Positions 50,841 to 59,141 of a stretch of DNA of 64,000 nucleotides are shown piece after piece. Made by a program: the position numbers and the translations under genes. Source of the DNA: an uncultured Oscillospiraceae bacterium. Its GTDB lineage: Bacteria > Bacillota > Clostridia > Oscillospirales > Oscillospiraceae. The notes under the pieces were generated by a model, which made no database searches, had not been told where the DNA came from, and worked only from the letters and a program-made list of their open reading frames with translations. The stretch's first letter is position 1, and each line of letters begins with the position of its first letter. The stretch covers positions 62,001-126,000 of the forward strand of contig CAJURY010000001.1 of NCBI GenBank assembly GCA_910589155.1, written 5' to 3'.

Positions 50841-53219
50841 CTATTCTACAATCAGCACATAAGGATCGAAGGTGTTTTCCCGGAGGCAATCCATAGCCGC
50901 TTCCGGTTCTGTGACGTCGGAGAGCCAGAGGGTATACTGGAACTGGCAGAAGCCGGAAAGATCCATTTTAAAGTTGGTTTCCCAGGTATTGTTCATGACC
51001 CATGAATAAACGGGACGCTGGTTGTTTTCCAGTTTTCCATCGCACAGGCGAATGGGATGGCAGCGCATTTCACCCATATATAGGAGAGGAACGTCTCTGG
51101 AGGCAACAAGAGCGCTTCCACTGCTACTGACAAAGGCGACGCCGTCATCGGACATAAAGTATTCCATACAGGCGCCGGGGAGCTGGTCAATGCCGGGACG
51201 GAAGGCTTCCGCACCCTTGCGCAGATACAGTTCGCTGTCTGCAATTTGCAAGGTAAGGGGCAGAAATACGCTTTCAATGTCCTGAGAAATGGTTTTGCCC
51301 AATTCCAGCCGAAAATCCACACGGGGGATTGCTTCATAGAATTTGAGGTATACCTCCGCTTTTACGGTTCCCGGCAGGGAAAAACGCAGCCGAAGCAGCG
51401 TAAAGACCGGGCCTTGCTCCAGGCAGGCGGTTTCTGTTAATTTGCCAACGTACAACTTGGCGTGCTGGCCACGGATATTGCGGCCAAGAAGTCGGCGTTC
51501 CTCGTAGGAAGCGTCGGGAATATCTACGCGCAGGGGGGTCTGCTCATAAACCGGAGTGAAGAAGGGGATGGGACCAGATAACATATCTTTGCCGGTGCGC
51601 TTGTCCACAAAGGCGGTTACGCCTTCGCCGGGGCGGTAGCACAGGCGGAAGTACCGGTTTTCAAATTCGTAAGGCAAACGGAAAGCGACGGGGTCATAGG
51701 AATTTTCGATGTCCCGCACCCGCTCTGCGCCTACATAGCACTGGCGGGTATTGAGAATCTGCTTTTGCACGGGCTTTTCCGTATAGGTATAGGTTTTTTC
51801 TTCGCCTGGGGCGAAGGTATCCATAAATGTAAGCATTTTACCTCTGGGGTGGGGAGAGACCTGACAAGGGAGCGTATGCCCGGCCTCGTCCCGCACCTCA
51901 GCGGCTTCTAAAATGGGAGACTCTATATAGAACTCCACAAGCTGCAAGCAATTGGATTTTGACGTTGCACAGGCGCGAATTTTGCCTGTAGTATTGTAAT
52001 AGCGCAGCAGATCGCCTTTTTCCTCGGCGATGCGGGTGAGCATCTGAGAGGCTGCTTCATGAGCTTTGGAGGCGTAGCTGTTTTTGCGCATATCCAGATT
52101 TAGCACCATGGTGTCATAGGGATTGGTTATGGTGGAAGAATGTCCCCAAGTATGTTCCGCATACAGCATAATGTTGTTCTGAGCGGCCGCGTATAGCGCG
52201 GGATACTTTTTGGCGGCTTTTGGTTCAAGACGCTGGCAAAGCTGATAGCGATGCAGAGCGTCCTTGTAGTGCTTCACCGCGTAAGGGGTACTGCCAACGC
52301 CGTTTGCCCACCAATCGGTGAAATCGCCATGGTAAACGGGAGCGTCAAGGATTTTGGGACGAATGGCGGCGTACAGTTCCTGCAAGGAAACCATTTCCAG
52401 CCGCACTTCCTTGCCATATTGCTGGTTATAAGCCTCGATGGTTTGCAGAATTTCCGCTTCCGGGGGCGCATTATCGCTGAACACACCGGACACGGCGGTG
52501 ATGATAAAATTGTAAGGATAGCCCTGGGTTTCGCAGGAAGTCAAATACGCCTGCAAATTTTGGCGCAAGGCTGCCACGGCGTTTGCGGGCTGCGCGCCAA
52601 GACGATCCTGCATCATAAAATTAGCGCTGCGGTTGGGCTTGATGCCCAGAACGTTGCCTAAATTATAGTGCTCGCCATTCCAGACTAGCAGGCGCTGACC
52701 GGCGGCGTTTTCCCACCAGAAAGCGGTCTGATTTTGATATAGGGGATACATGCCGTGATGGCAATGGACGTTCATGAAAAGAAACTCTACGCCGTTTGCC
52801 AGCATTGCGTCCCGATATCCCATGGAAATCCCGTTGATATCGGCGGCCATGGCAGTGCGCATGGCGCATCCAAGGGGAACAAAACGCTTTTGCCAGAATT
52901 TCAGCCGTTCCTGATAGACAGGGCAATCCAGCAGGTCTGTAAAGTTTAAATAATTGGCGGAGAGTCCAATTTTTCCCGCGGCGGCCAAGCGCAAAAAAGC
53001 GGCGCGCTCTGCTTCTGTGGCGTCGTTCCAAAAAGCCTCCACGCAGAATAGCGTCTCACAGTTCCAGCGGAAAGCGGCATATTCCGGTTTTTCCATCATG
53101 GCAACGGCAGTTTTGATGTAATTGACCTGGGTGTGAATCACGCGCTCTTGCAGATCAGTATAGCCAATATCGGTATGGGAATGATGCACGACGTAAACGG
53201 TTTTGATTTGATTTGCCAT
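50841..53219 (-). CDS. GH38 alpha-mannosidase, cytoplasmic
   Basis: The 792-residue enzyme has the GH38 signature HHSHTDIGYT at the start (zinc ligands His and Asp) and the nucleophile Asp127 in AADINGIS. The metal ligand motif EHTWGHSST is in the middle. Its C-terminal half holds the beta-rich domains of the family. It should trim alpha-linked mannose from imported N-glycan or mannan fragments. No signal peptide. It lies 14 bp after the isomerase gene in the leftward operon. Confidence 0.88.
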   Translation of the reverse strand: MANQIKTVYVVHHSHTDIGYTDLQERVIHTQVNYIKTAVAMMEKPEYAAFRWNCETLFCVEAFWNDATEAERAAFLRLAAAGKIGLSANYLNFTDLLDCPVYQERLKFWQKRFVPLGCAMRTAMAADINGISMGYRDAMLANGVEFLFMNVHCHHGMYPLYQNQTAFWWENAAGQRLLVWNGEHYNLGNVLGIKPNRSANFMMQDRLGAQPANAVAALRQNLQAYLTSCETQGYPYNFIITAVSGVFSDNAPPEAEILQTIEAYNQQYGKEVRLEMVSLQELYAAIRPKILDAPVYHGDFTDWWANGVGSTPYAVKHYKDALHRYQLCQRLEPKAAKKYPALYAAAQNNIMLYAEHTWGHSSTITNPYDTMVLNLDMRKNSYASKAHEAASQMLTRIAEEKGDLLRYYNTTGKIRACATSKSNCLQLVEFYIESPILEAAEVRDEAGHTLPCQVSPHPRGKMLTFMDTFAPGEEKTYTYTEKPVQKQILNTRQCYVGAERVRDIENSYDPVAFRLPYEFENRYFRLCYRPGEGVTAFVDKRTGKDMLSGPIPFFTPVYEQTPLRVDIPDASYEERRLLGRNIRGQHAKLYVGKLTETACLEQGPVFTLLRLRFSLPGTVKAEVYLKFYEAIPRVDFRLELGKTISQDIESVFLPLTLQIADSELYLRKGAEAFRPGIDQLPGACMEYFMSDDGVAFVSSSGSALVASRDVPLLYMGEMRCHPIRLCDGKLENNQRPVYSWVMNNTWETNFKMDLSGFCQFQYTLWLSDVTEPEAAMDCLRENTFDPYVLIVE

Positions 53220-53233
53220 AGAAAACTCTCCTT

Positions 53234-54970
53234 TTAATTTCGAACACAGGCAAGAATCATACGGATTTCTTCGCCGTCGGGGGAAAGAATTTCATAGCTT
53301 CCGGCGGCTTCCGGAACAATGCAGGTTTCCGCATAACGCACCTCAAAAGGAGAAAACTGTCCTTCTCTACTGCGTAGGATTGCCCGCTGGCCTTCTACAA
53401 GATTCAGCATATGAACGCTGCCGTTGCGCTGCACCGGCAGCAAGCTCTCCGTCTGGAAGCGGTAAGTATCCAAAAACTCCCGGTGATGCAGACCGGTGCG
53501 TTCAACAATTCCGTTTGTTCCTTGATATACAGGCGCTACAGCGTTTACCAGATTTTCCGTTACCCATTTGGTATCCCGTTCCCACTGAATATTGGCTGCG
53601 CCATGCTTCAAATGAATGGGGCGGGGCTTGCCGTCCAGATCCAGCCGCCCCCAATCATACAGCTTAAAGGTAAAAATATAAGGGGTGGCGCTGATTTCCA
53701 GCACCATGGTATTTGCGCCGGAACAGTGCACCGTACCGGCAGGGATGAGCATATGATCGTGCTTCTTTGCGGGGATGCGGTTGACGAATTTTTCGGCGGG
53801 GAAGGGTTCGCCGGTTTCCTGCGTCCGCTGCAATGCTTCTACCATAGCGTTGGGATCAATACCGGTTTTGACGCCCAGATAAACACAGGGATCCTCTCCT
53901 TGTGCGTCCAACAAATAGTAGCTCTCATCCTGGGTATAATGCATATGGAAATGACGCTGAATATACTCTGTGAGCGGATGAACCTGCAAGGAAAGGTTTT
54001 GCCCATGGATGGTATCCAGCATATCAAAACGAATGGGAAACTCCTTGCCGAACCGGGCGTGTACCCGGTCGCCCAGCAGGGGCTTCGGCTGTGAGAGCAC
54101 CAGGTTCATTGCAGGTGTTTGCAAGAGACTGCCACCAAAATCCAGAAGCAAGCTATTTTCTTCCGGCACGCCGTCAAAGCTCCAGGCATAGTTGCTGCCG
54201 TTTTCCGGCAGAGCGAAATTGGTTTTCATCCAGTCTCCGCCCCATACGCCGGGATCAAAGTAAGGTACCATACGGAAGGGTTGACGGGCGACCTGCGCCA
54301 AAGCGTCTCGGTATGCAGGGCCTGAAACCATGACGGGGCGACCCCGCGTGGTCATATCCAAATAAAAATCCAGAACAGGAAGTAAGGTTTCTTTGATTCG
54401 ATCCGCCCAGCGCCACTCGGCAAAATAACCGCGTTTGAACTTTTCACGCTGGGTAAGTCCGGTTTTAGCGGTGCGCCAGTTGTTCATACCTTGTCGGAAG
54501 CGAAGCTGAATTTCCCAGCGGGTGAGATCCGCCAGCAAAAGCAAGTCGCCTTGATAGACAAGGGAAGCGCCCACGCCATAAATCAGTACGACGCCGGAGG
54601 ATGCTTCGGCAATTTGCTTTCTGGCGGCGGCGAGATTTTCTGAAGGGAAAAAGTCTGGCAGTTCCCAGGTGGTCATAACGCCAAATACAGGATCGTCAGT
54701 CAATTCCCGTTGAATTGCCATATCCAGCGCTTCCGGAGCAATGGCAAGCTCGTCGCTGTGGATTACCAAAGCAGGGTGCAGCGGCGCCAACAAAGACAAA
54801 AGCGCCTCTTGCTCTACGCCAGGGTAGCATTCCGCGACAATTACGGTTTTGCCGGTACAAAATGCGGAAAGCCTTGCGTGGATAGCATCAGGGGTACGAT
54901 CTACTGCGTCTGGGGATTTCGTAATGCCAATTGCAGGAAACTGCCGGTAGGGATATTTGTGTGAAGCCAT
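53234..54970 (-). CDS. manA: Mannose-6-phosphate isomerase fused to uridine-kinase-like domain
   Basis: The 578-residue protein is about 200 residues longer than class I ManA. The C-terminal part (about 215-578) is the cupin isomerase: LSLQVHPLTEYIQR contains the QVHP metal motif and PAGTVHCSGANTMVLEIS the second metal motif. It converts mannose-6-phosphate to fructose-6-phosphate. Residues 1-210 resemble uridine kinases (GDLLLLADLTRWEIQ and FKRGYFAEWRWADRIKETL), but the P-loop is degenerate (VAECYPGVEQEALL), so kinase activity is unlikely or unusual. It is the first gene of the leftward operon. Confidence 0.82.
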   Translation of the reverse strand: MASHKYPYRQFPAIGITKSPDAVDRTPDAIHARLSAFCTGKTVIVAECYPGVEQEALLSLLAPLHPALVIHSDELAIAPEALDMAIQRELTDDPVFGVMTTWELPDFFPSENLAAARKQIAEASSGVVLIYGVGASLVYQGDLLLLADLTRWEIQLRFRQGMNNWRTAKTGLTQREKFKRGYFAEWRWADRIKETLLPVLDFYLDMTTRGRPVMVSGPAYRDALAQVARQPFRMVPYFDPGVWGGDWMKTNFALPENGSNYAWSFDGVPEENSLLLDFGGSLLQTPAMNLVLSQPKPLLGDRVHARFGKEFPIRFDMLDTIHGQNLSLQVHPLTEYIQRHFHMHYTQDESYYLLDAQGEDPCVYLGVKTGIDPNAMVEALQRTQETGEPFPAEKFVNRIPAKKHDHMLIPAGTVHCSGANTMVLEISATPYIFTFKLYDWGRLDLDGKPRPIHLKHGAANIQWERDTKWVTENLVNAVAPVYQGTNGIVERTGLHHREFLDTYRFQTESLLPVQRNGSVHMLNLVEGQRAILRSREGQFSPFEVRYAETCIVPEAAGSYEILSPDGEEIRMILACVRN

Positions 54971-54999
54971 AAAGCGCCTCCAAGTTTTTTCTTGGGATT

Positions 55000-55028
55000 A
55001 CCATACACGATTGGAACCAAATTGTCAA
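55000..55028 (-). promoter_or_regulatory. Promoter of the leftward glycan operon
   Basis: On the minus strand TTGACA (55028-55023) and TATGGT (55005-55000) are 17 bp apart, 30 bp before ATG 54970. Confidence 0.72.
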
Positions 55029-55052
55029 TACAGAAAAATTAATTTTGCGAAA

Positions 55053-55085
55053 TGTATTTACAAATTTGTTTACTTGTGCTAGAAT
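55053..55085 (+). promoter_or_regulatory. Promoter of the GntR gene with overlapping palindromes
   Basis: TTTACA (55057-55062) and TAGAAT (55080-55085) are 17 bp apart. Two palindromes overlap the -35 and spacer: TGTATTTACA (55053-55062, arms TGTA/TACA) and ACAAATTTGT (55060-55069). GntR/HutC-type operators have such short AT-rich symmetry, so this is a candidate autorepression site that could also affect the divergent operon. Confidence 0.62.
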
Positions 55086-55117
55086 AAAGCCAATCATTTA
55101 ACGTGGAGGAATAGACC

Positions 55118-55840
55118 ATGGCGCAGCCGCTTTATCGTCAAATTGCTGAACAGCTTCGTGACCGTATTTTAAATGGGGAATACCCCATGAACAGTCGGAT
55201 CCCCACAGAAAACGAACTGGCTGGAACTTTGGGGGTTAGCCGCCCCACAATTCGACAAGCTCTGGATTTATTGGAGCAGGAGGGTAGACTAATTCGTATC
55301 AAAGGCAGCGGAACCTTTGCGGCGCAGCCAAGAGTGATTCATGAGTCTACACGCTTTATCATTGGCTACCAGGAGGAGAGCAAAAAAAATCATAAACTGC
55401 TTAGCACTATGGTGGTCTCCATGGAGGTTGAGGAAGCGACAGAGCTGGTTTCTGAGATGCTGCGCCTGTGCTGCGGGGAGAAGGTAACGCGCCTAACCAG
55501 AATGCGCCGACTGGAAAATATGTACAATGAAGCGCCGGTTGTGTACACTACGGTTTATGTCCCTCTTAAATTATTCCCCGATATGGCGCAGATTGATTTT
55601 ACAGATACCTCTTTTTATGAAATGTTGGAAAAGCACCAATTGCCGGTGGTGCACAGCATTCAAAGGCTGGAGGTGCGGATGCCTCCGGCTGAGGTGGCGG
55701 CGGGCTTAAATATTACACCCTTTGAGCCGACAATTTACATTATGTCTTTGGGTTCTATGGCAGATGGGCGGCCAATCGAGTACAGCGAAAGCTATTACCC
55801 GGCAAGCCGCAGTATGTTTCGTATTGAAATCAACCGATAG
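55118..55840 (+). CDS. GntR-family (HutC/UTRA) transcription regulator
   Basis: The 240-residue regulator has a GntR winged helix (about residues 1-70: LYRQIAEQLRDRIL, PTENELAGTLGVSRPTIRQAL, GSGTFAAQPR) and a UTRA effector domain (about 95-235, ending PIEYSESYYPASRSMFRIEI). UTRA domains bind phosphorylated sugars, so mannose-6-phosphate or GlcNAc-6-phosphate are plausible effectors. It is divergent from the glycosidase operon and followed by a ROK kinase 9 bp away, fitting local control. GGAGG precedes ATG 55118. Confidence 0.88.
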   Translation: MAQPLYRQIAEQLRDRILNGEYPMNSRIPTENELAGTLGVSRPTIRQALDLLEQEGRLIRIKGSGTFAAQPRVIHESTRFIIGYQEESKKNHKLLSTMVVSMEVEEATELVSEMLRLCCGEKVTRLTRMRRLENMYNEAPVVYTTVYVPLKLFPDMAQIDFTDTSFYEMLEKHQLPVVHSIQRLEVRMPPAEVAAGLNITPFEPTIYIMSLGSMADGRPIEYSESYYPASRSMFRIEINR

Positions 55841-55849
55841 GAGCGTAAG

Positions 55850-56704
55850 ATGAGCGTTTTTTTATGCCTGGATGTAGGTGGGACAGAAATAAAAGCGGCG
55901 CCGGTAGATGAAAATGGGGCGCTTGCGCACCCGATTGTTTATTTTCCCGCCAAGGCTGATGGGAAGGCAGAGGATATTCTGGCGCATTTTTCTGAGATTT
56001 TTGGAAAAATCAGACCGGCTGGAAAGGAAATTTTGAAAATTTGTCTGGCTTTTCCAGGGCCTTTCGATTATGAAAACGGCGTATGCCTTTTGCGAGGTTT
56101 GTCCAAATTTGATCGGCTTTACGGCTATGATCTACGGTGGGCATTTGCGCAAGCGACAGGAATCCGCCCACAGCAGATTTGTTTTGCCAACGACGCGGCG
56201 GCCTTTGCTTTGGGGGAAATGCGTTATGGCAGCGCGAAAGGGGCGAAACGAGCGTTGTTTGTATGCATCGGCACAGGCTGCGGCAGCGCTTTCGGCGTGG
56301 ACGGCAGTTTGGCGACTCCTGGCATGGACGGCGTACCGGAAAGCGGCTATATTTACGACGCGCCTTTTCTGGAAGGCTGTGTGGACGACTACATATCCCG
56401 GCGTGGACTGCTGGCTTTCACCAAACAAATGCTTGGGGAAGAACTGGATGGAAAGGCTCTGGCACAGCGGACAGACGCGGCTGCAAGGGCGTGTTTTCTG
56501 ACGTTTGGAGAACGGCTCCGGGATGCGCTGCTGCCCCATCTCAAAAGGTTCCAGCCGGAGGTTTTATGCCTTGGTGGGCAGATTACCAAAAGCGCGTCAT
56601 TGTTTTTGCCTCCAGTGGAGGAATTATGCCGGGAAATGAAAATTCGGCTATATGTAACGGAGGATACTTCTGTTCGTACCTTGCAGGGCTTAACCTGTAT
56701 ATAA
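55850..56704 (+). CDS. ROK-family sugar kinase
   Basis: The 284-residue ROK protein has the phosphate motif LDVGGTEIKAA and catalytic Asp in CFANDAAAFALGE, with the ATP motif CIGTGCGSAFGVDG. The ROK zinc motif CxCGxxGCxE is absent; the segment DGVPESGYIYDAPFLEGCVDDY replaces it. It probably phosphorylates a hexose released by the operon, perhaps mannose. It forms a two-gene unit with the GntR gene. A terminator follows. Confidence 0.82.
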   Translation: MSVFLCLDVGGTEIKAAPVDENGALAHPIVYFPAKADGKAEDILAHFSEIFGKIRPAGKEILKICLAFPGPFDYENGVCLLRGLSKFDRLYGYDLRWAFAQATGIRPQQICFANDAAAFALGEMRYGSAKGAKRALFVCIGTGCGSAFGVDGSLATPGMDGVPESGYIYDAPFLEGCVDDYISRRGLLAFTKQMLGEELDGKALAQRTDAAARACFLTFGERLRDALLPHLKRFQPEVLCLGGQITKSASLFLPPVEELCREMKIRLYVTEDTSVRTLQGLTCI

Positions 56705-56710
56705 AAGCGT

Positions 56711-56742
56711 CCCCGGCAAAGCAACGCTTTGCCGGGGATTTT
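56711..56742. terminator. Bidirectional terminator after the ROK kinase gene
   Basis: CCCCGGCAAAGC (56711-56722) pairs perfectly with GCTTTGCCGGGG (56726-56737) around AAC, then ATTTT. On the minus strand, TTTTAT follows. Confidence 0.88.
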
Positions 56743-56744
56743 GG

Positions 56745-57533
56745 TTAGTTATTCAAATATTCTTCCAAGCAAATGCCCTGGGTCATGATTTCCTGGGCGG
56801 CTTCCTTACCCACATAGCGGAAATGCCAAGGCTCAGGCGAAATTCCGGTAATAGCTTCCTTGCCTTCCGGGTAGCGCAGAATGAAGCCGTATTCCGCGCA
56901 GTGCTCTTTCATCCAGTTCCAGACAGATTCATTGCTGCATGTCGCCAGATCATCGGAATCGATATCCACAGCCAAGCCAAGCTGATGCTCGCTGGTGCCG
57001 GGAATGGCAACCCATTTTTCCGCTTCTGTTTTGGCATCCTCCTTACTGTAGCCCTGAGCCAGATAATCCGCAATATAGTTGTCCATGATGCGCTGCTGAT
57101 CGGCGGCGCTGCGGTAGGAGGAATTGACCATGGGCAGCAGACCGTCCGCCCGGCAGGCGTCGAACATTTCCTGTAAATATGGATACATCCGGCTGTCTAC
57201 CTGCTCGCCATAGCGCAGATCGGTGAGTTCAATGTCCCAATTTTCCGGCAAGGGATGAGAGGCATTGACCAATACAAGGCTCCAGGAAGTATCTTCTGGG
57301 GTGGTGGACGGTTCTGCTGCTGAATTGGTGGGAGCCTCTGTGACAGGCTCCGTGGGCGGGGCGGAAGCATCTGTGCTTTGGGAAGGGACGCTGGTTTCCG
57401 GGATGGGATTTTCCCGCCGCAAGAGCTTAGGGCCGAAATACACGGCGCAAGCCACCATTAGAGCCAAGGCGATCAGCGCGGCGGCAAAGGGAATGAGAGA
57501 AAATTGTTGCTTTTTTTGAAATTTTCCAGCCAT
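56745..57533 (-). CDS. VanY-type D-alanyl-D-alanine carboxypeptidase
   Basis: The 262-residue protein has an N-terminal anchor (about 12-34) and a Pro/Thr/Ser-rich linker (about 42-85). The peptidase domain (M15B) follows, with the zinc motif SEHQLGLAVDID and closing EPWHFRYVG. The SYRSAADQQRIM motif is typical. It trims D-Ala from peptidoglycan pentapeptides on the cell surface. VanY-like proteins in Clostridia usually act in wall maturation rather than vancomycin resistance, and no van operon is present. It is cotranscribed with the SdpI-like gene. Confidence 0.9.
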   Translation of the reverse strand: MAGKFQKKQQFSLIPFAAALIALALMVACAVYFGPKLLRRENPIPETSVPSQSTDASAPPTEPVTEAPTNSAAEPSTTPEDTSWSLVLVNASHPLPENWDIELTDLRYGEQVDSRMYPYLQEMFDACRADGLLPMVNSSYRSAADQQRIMDNYIADYLAQGYSKEDAKTEAEKWVAIPGTSEHQLGLAVDIDSDDLATCSNESVWNWMKEHCAEYGFILRYPEGKEAITGISPEPWHFRYVGKEAAQEIMTQGICLEEYLNN

Positions 57534-57546
57534 TGTTTTTCATTCC

Positions 57547-58119
57547 TCAAAGTTCTTCCGGGGGCTGCGGGAAAAAATCCTCTTCCTGTGCCCAGTCCGG
57601 GTTTGTTTCAAAAGCTTCGGCTGCTTCCCAATTTTCCGCTTCGGCGGGATCCAGCTCAAAAAGCTCCTGGGTAACTTCGCCAAGGGTGCCGTAAGCTTCT
57701 GGCTTGGCGGCCTTTTTTTCGCTGCGGGGGGCGGTTTCCCTTTGTCTGGCGTTCCCAAAGCGGTCAAAATGCACATGCAGCAGAATTTCCACTGGGATAA
57801 TGATGCAAATCAGGGTGAAAATCTCCACGCCAAGGGTAATAAGCGCTGCGAAAGAGCGGTAGAAATCATCCCGCTTCAGCAAAACGATGCTTAAAATAAA
57901 CGTTGCAATTAAAAGAATACTGCCGGCAATCGTCCAGATTTTGCCAAGCAGATTCTGGGCATAAAGCCACACCTCGTCGCTGGCTGTGGCGCGGCGGGAG
58001 CGATAGCCGAAAAACCAGCACACGCCCTTGGGCGGACAGAACCAGCACATCAGTCCCATAATAAGCATCAGAAGTGGAACCAGCAAAATGCTGATGCTGA
58101 TAAACAACCAATAATACAT
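57547..58119 (-). CDS. SdpI-like membrane protein
   Basis: The 190-residue protein has four hydrophobic segments and the SdpI-type motif FGYRSRRATASDEVWLYAQNLLGK (GYRT-R-S-x-x-W pattern) near residue 37. SdpI gives immunity to the sporulation killing factor SDP in Bacillus; the family also includes general membrane proteins. The C-terminal 70 residues are acidic and cytoplasmic (GEVTQELFELDPAEAENWEA). It lies between nrdR and vanY in a leftward operon. Confidence 0.72.
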   Translation of the reverse strand: MYYWLFISISILLVPLLMLIMGLMCWFCPPKGVCWFFGYRSRRATASDEVWLYAQNLLGKIWTIAGSILLIATFILSIVLLKRDDFYRSFAALITLGVEIFTLICIIIPVEILLHVHFDRFGNARQRETAPRSEKKAAKPEAYGTLGEVTQELFELDPAEAENWEAAEAFETNPDWAQEEDFFPQPPEEL

Positions 58120-58140
58120 TTGTATTCCCCCGTTTTTGGG

Positions 58141-58596
58141 TTATTTTCCTTCCAGAATCTTGTTCAGCTCCTGCATGAAGCTGTTAATATCCTTGAACTG
58201 CCGGTAGACGGAAGCAAAGCGAACATAGCTCACTTCGTCCAAGGGCTTCAGCCGCTCCATGACCAACTCGCCAATGCGGTTGGTGCTGACCTCCCGCTCC
58301 AGAGAGTTCTGAATAACCTGCTCGATTTCCAGCGCGGCGTTTTCCAGCGCGGCCAGCGGCACCGGACGTTTTTCACAGGCGCGCACCATACCGTTCAGAA
58401 TTTTGCTGCGGTCGAAAGACTGACGGCTGCCATCTTTTTTTACGACAATGATGGGCAGGCTTTCCACCGTTTCATAGGTAGTAAAGCGCTTCTGGCAAGA
58501 CAGGCATTCCCGGCGGCGGCGAATGCTGACGCCGTCTTCCGAATGTCTGGAGTCCACAACCTTGCTTTCCTGATAGCCGCAATAGGGACACTTCAT
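58141..58596 (-). CDS. nrdR: Transcriptional repressor NrdR
   Basis: NrdR represses ribonucleotide reductase genes when bound to dATP or ATP. The zinc ribbon uses Cys3, Cys6, Cys31 and Cys34 (MKCPYCGYQ, RECLSCQKRF). The ATP-cone has VVKKDGSRQSFDRSKILNGM. It has 151 residues, the usual length. It is upstream of the SdpI-like and vanY genes on the minus strand. No ribonucleotide reductase is adjacent. Confidence 0.96.
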   Translation of the reverse strand: MKCPYCGYQESKVVDSRHSEDGVSIRRRRECLSCQKRFTTYETVESLPIIVVKKDGSRQSFDRSKILNGMVRACEKRPVPLAALENAALEIEQVIQNSLEREVSTNRIGELVMERLKPLDEVSYVRFASVYRQFKDINSFMQELNKILEGK

Positions 58597-58723
58597 GAGA
58601 AAACTCCTCTCAACTGGAAAAAATGGACGGGTTCGCAGCGTTTTGCAACCGCCTTATAGCTATTATACCAGAATTTTCAAACGATGTCCAGTGGTTTCCT
58701 TTTAAGAATTGCGCATAAATCCA

Positions 58724-59014
58724 TTAAGAACCCAATAAATTCGTAACAACATCTGCCATACCCACAGGAGTTACCAAACTATCCGCCATGAGGTTCAGCA
58801 TGGCTGTAATGCGGGTGCCGAAAGGCGTGACGCCCCGGAGCGCCTTTTGTTCGATGAAATCACCGTTTTGAAACAGCTTGATTTTTACGCCGTAAATTTC
58901 CAATGTATTTCCCGCAAAGGATACTTCGTCGGTCAGCAGTATGTACTGAATGCAAAAATGGTTGGGTACTTCGTCGTGATAAAACCGTTCATGCATCAAC
59001 ATTTCTCTTGTCAT
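58724..59014 (-). CDS. DUF6514-like protein
   Basis: The 96-residue protein fits the DUF6514 pattern in its last 60 residues: YGVKIKLFQNGDFIEQKALR, then TRITAMLNLMADSLVTPVGMADVV, a beta hairpin and a closing helix with VTPVGMADVVTNLL. The function is unknown. ATG 59014 has GGCGGAGGGG upstream. It is apparently monocistronic. Confidence 0.65.
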   Translation of the reverse strand: MTREMLMHERFYHDEVPNHFCIQYILLTDEVSFAGNTLEIYGVKIKLFQNGDFIEQKALRGVTPFGTRITAMLNLMADSLVTPVGMADVVTNLLGS

Positions 59015-59141
59015 TTTGATCCCCTCCGCCTTTTATTGAACCACAAGTCGAGGCAAAAGAACAGAAAAAGTTTTCGCAGGATTCGACAAAAGTACGAGAA
59101 ATGTTTCTGATTTCAATAAAATAGAGAGTATTCAAGTAGTT

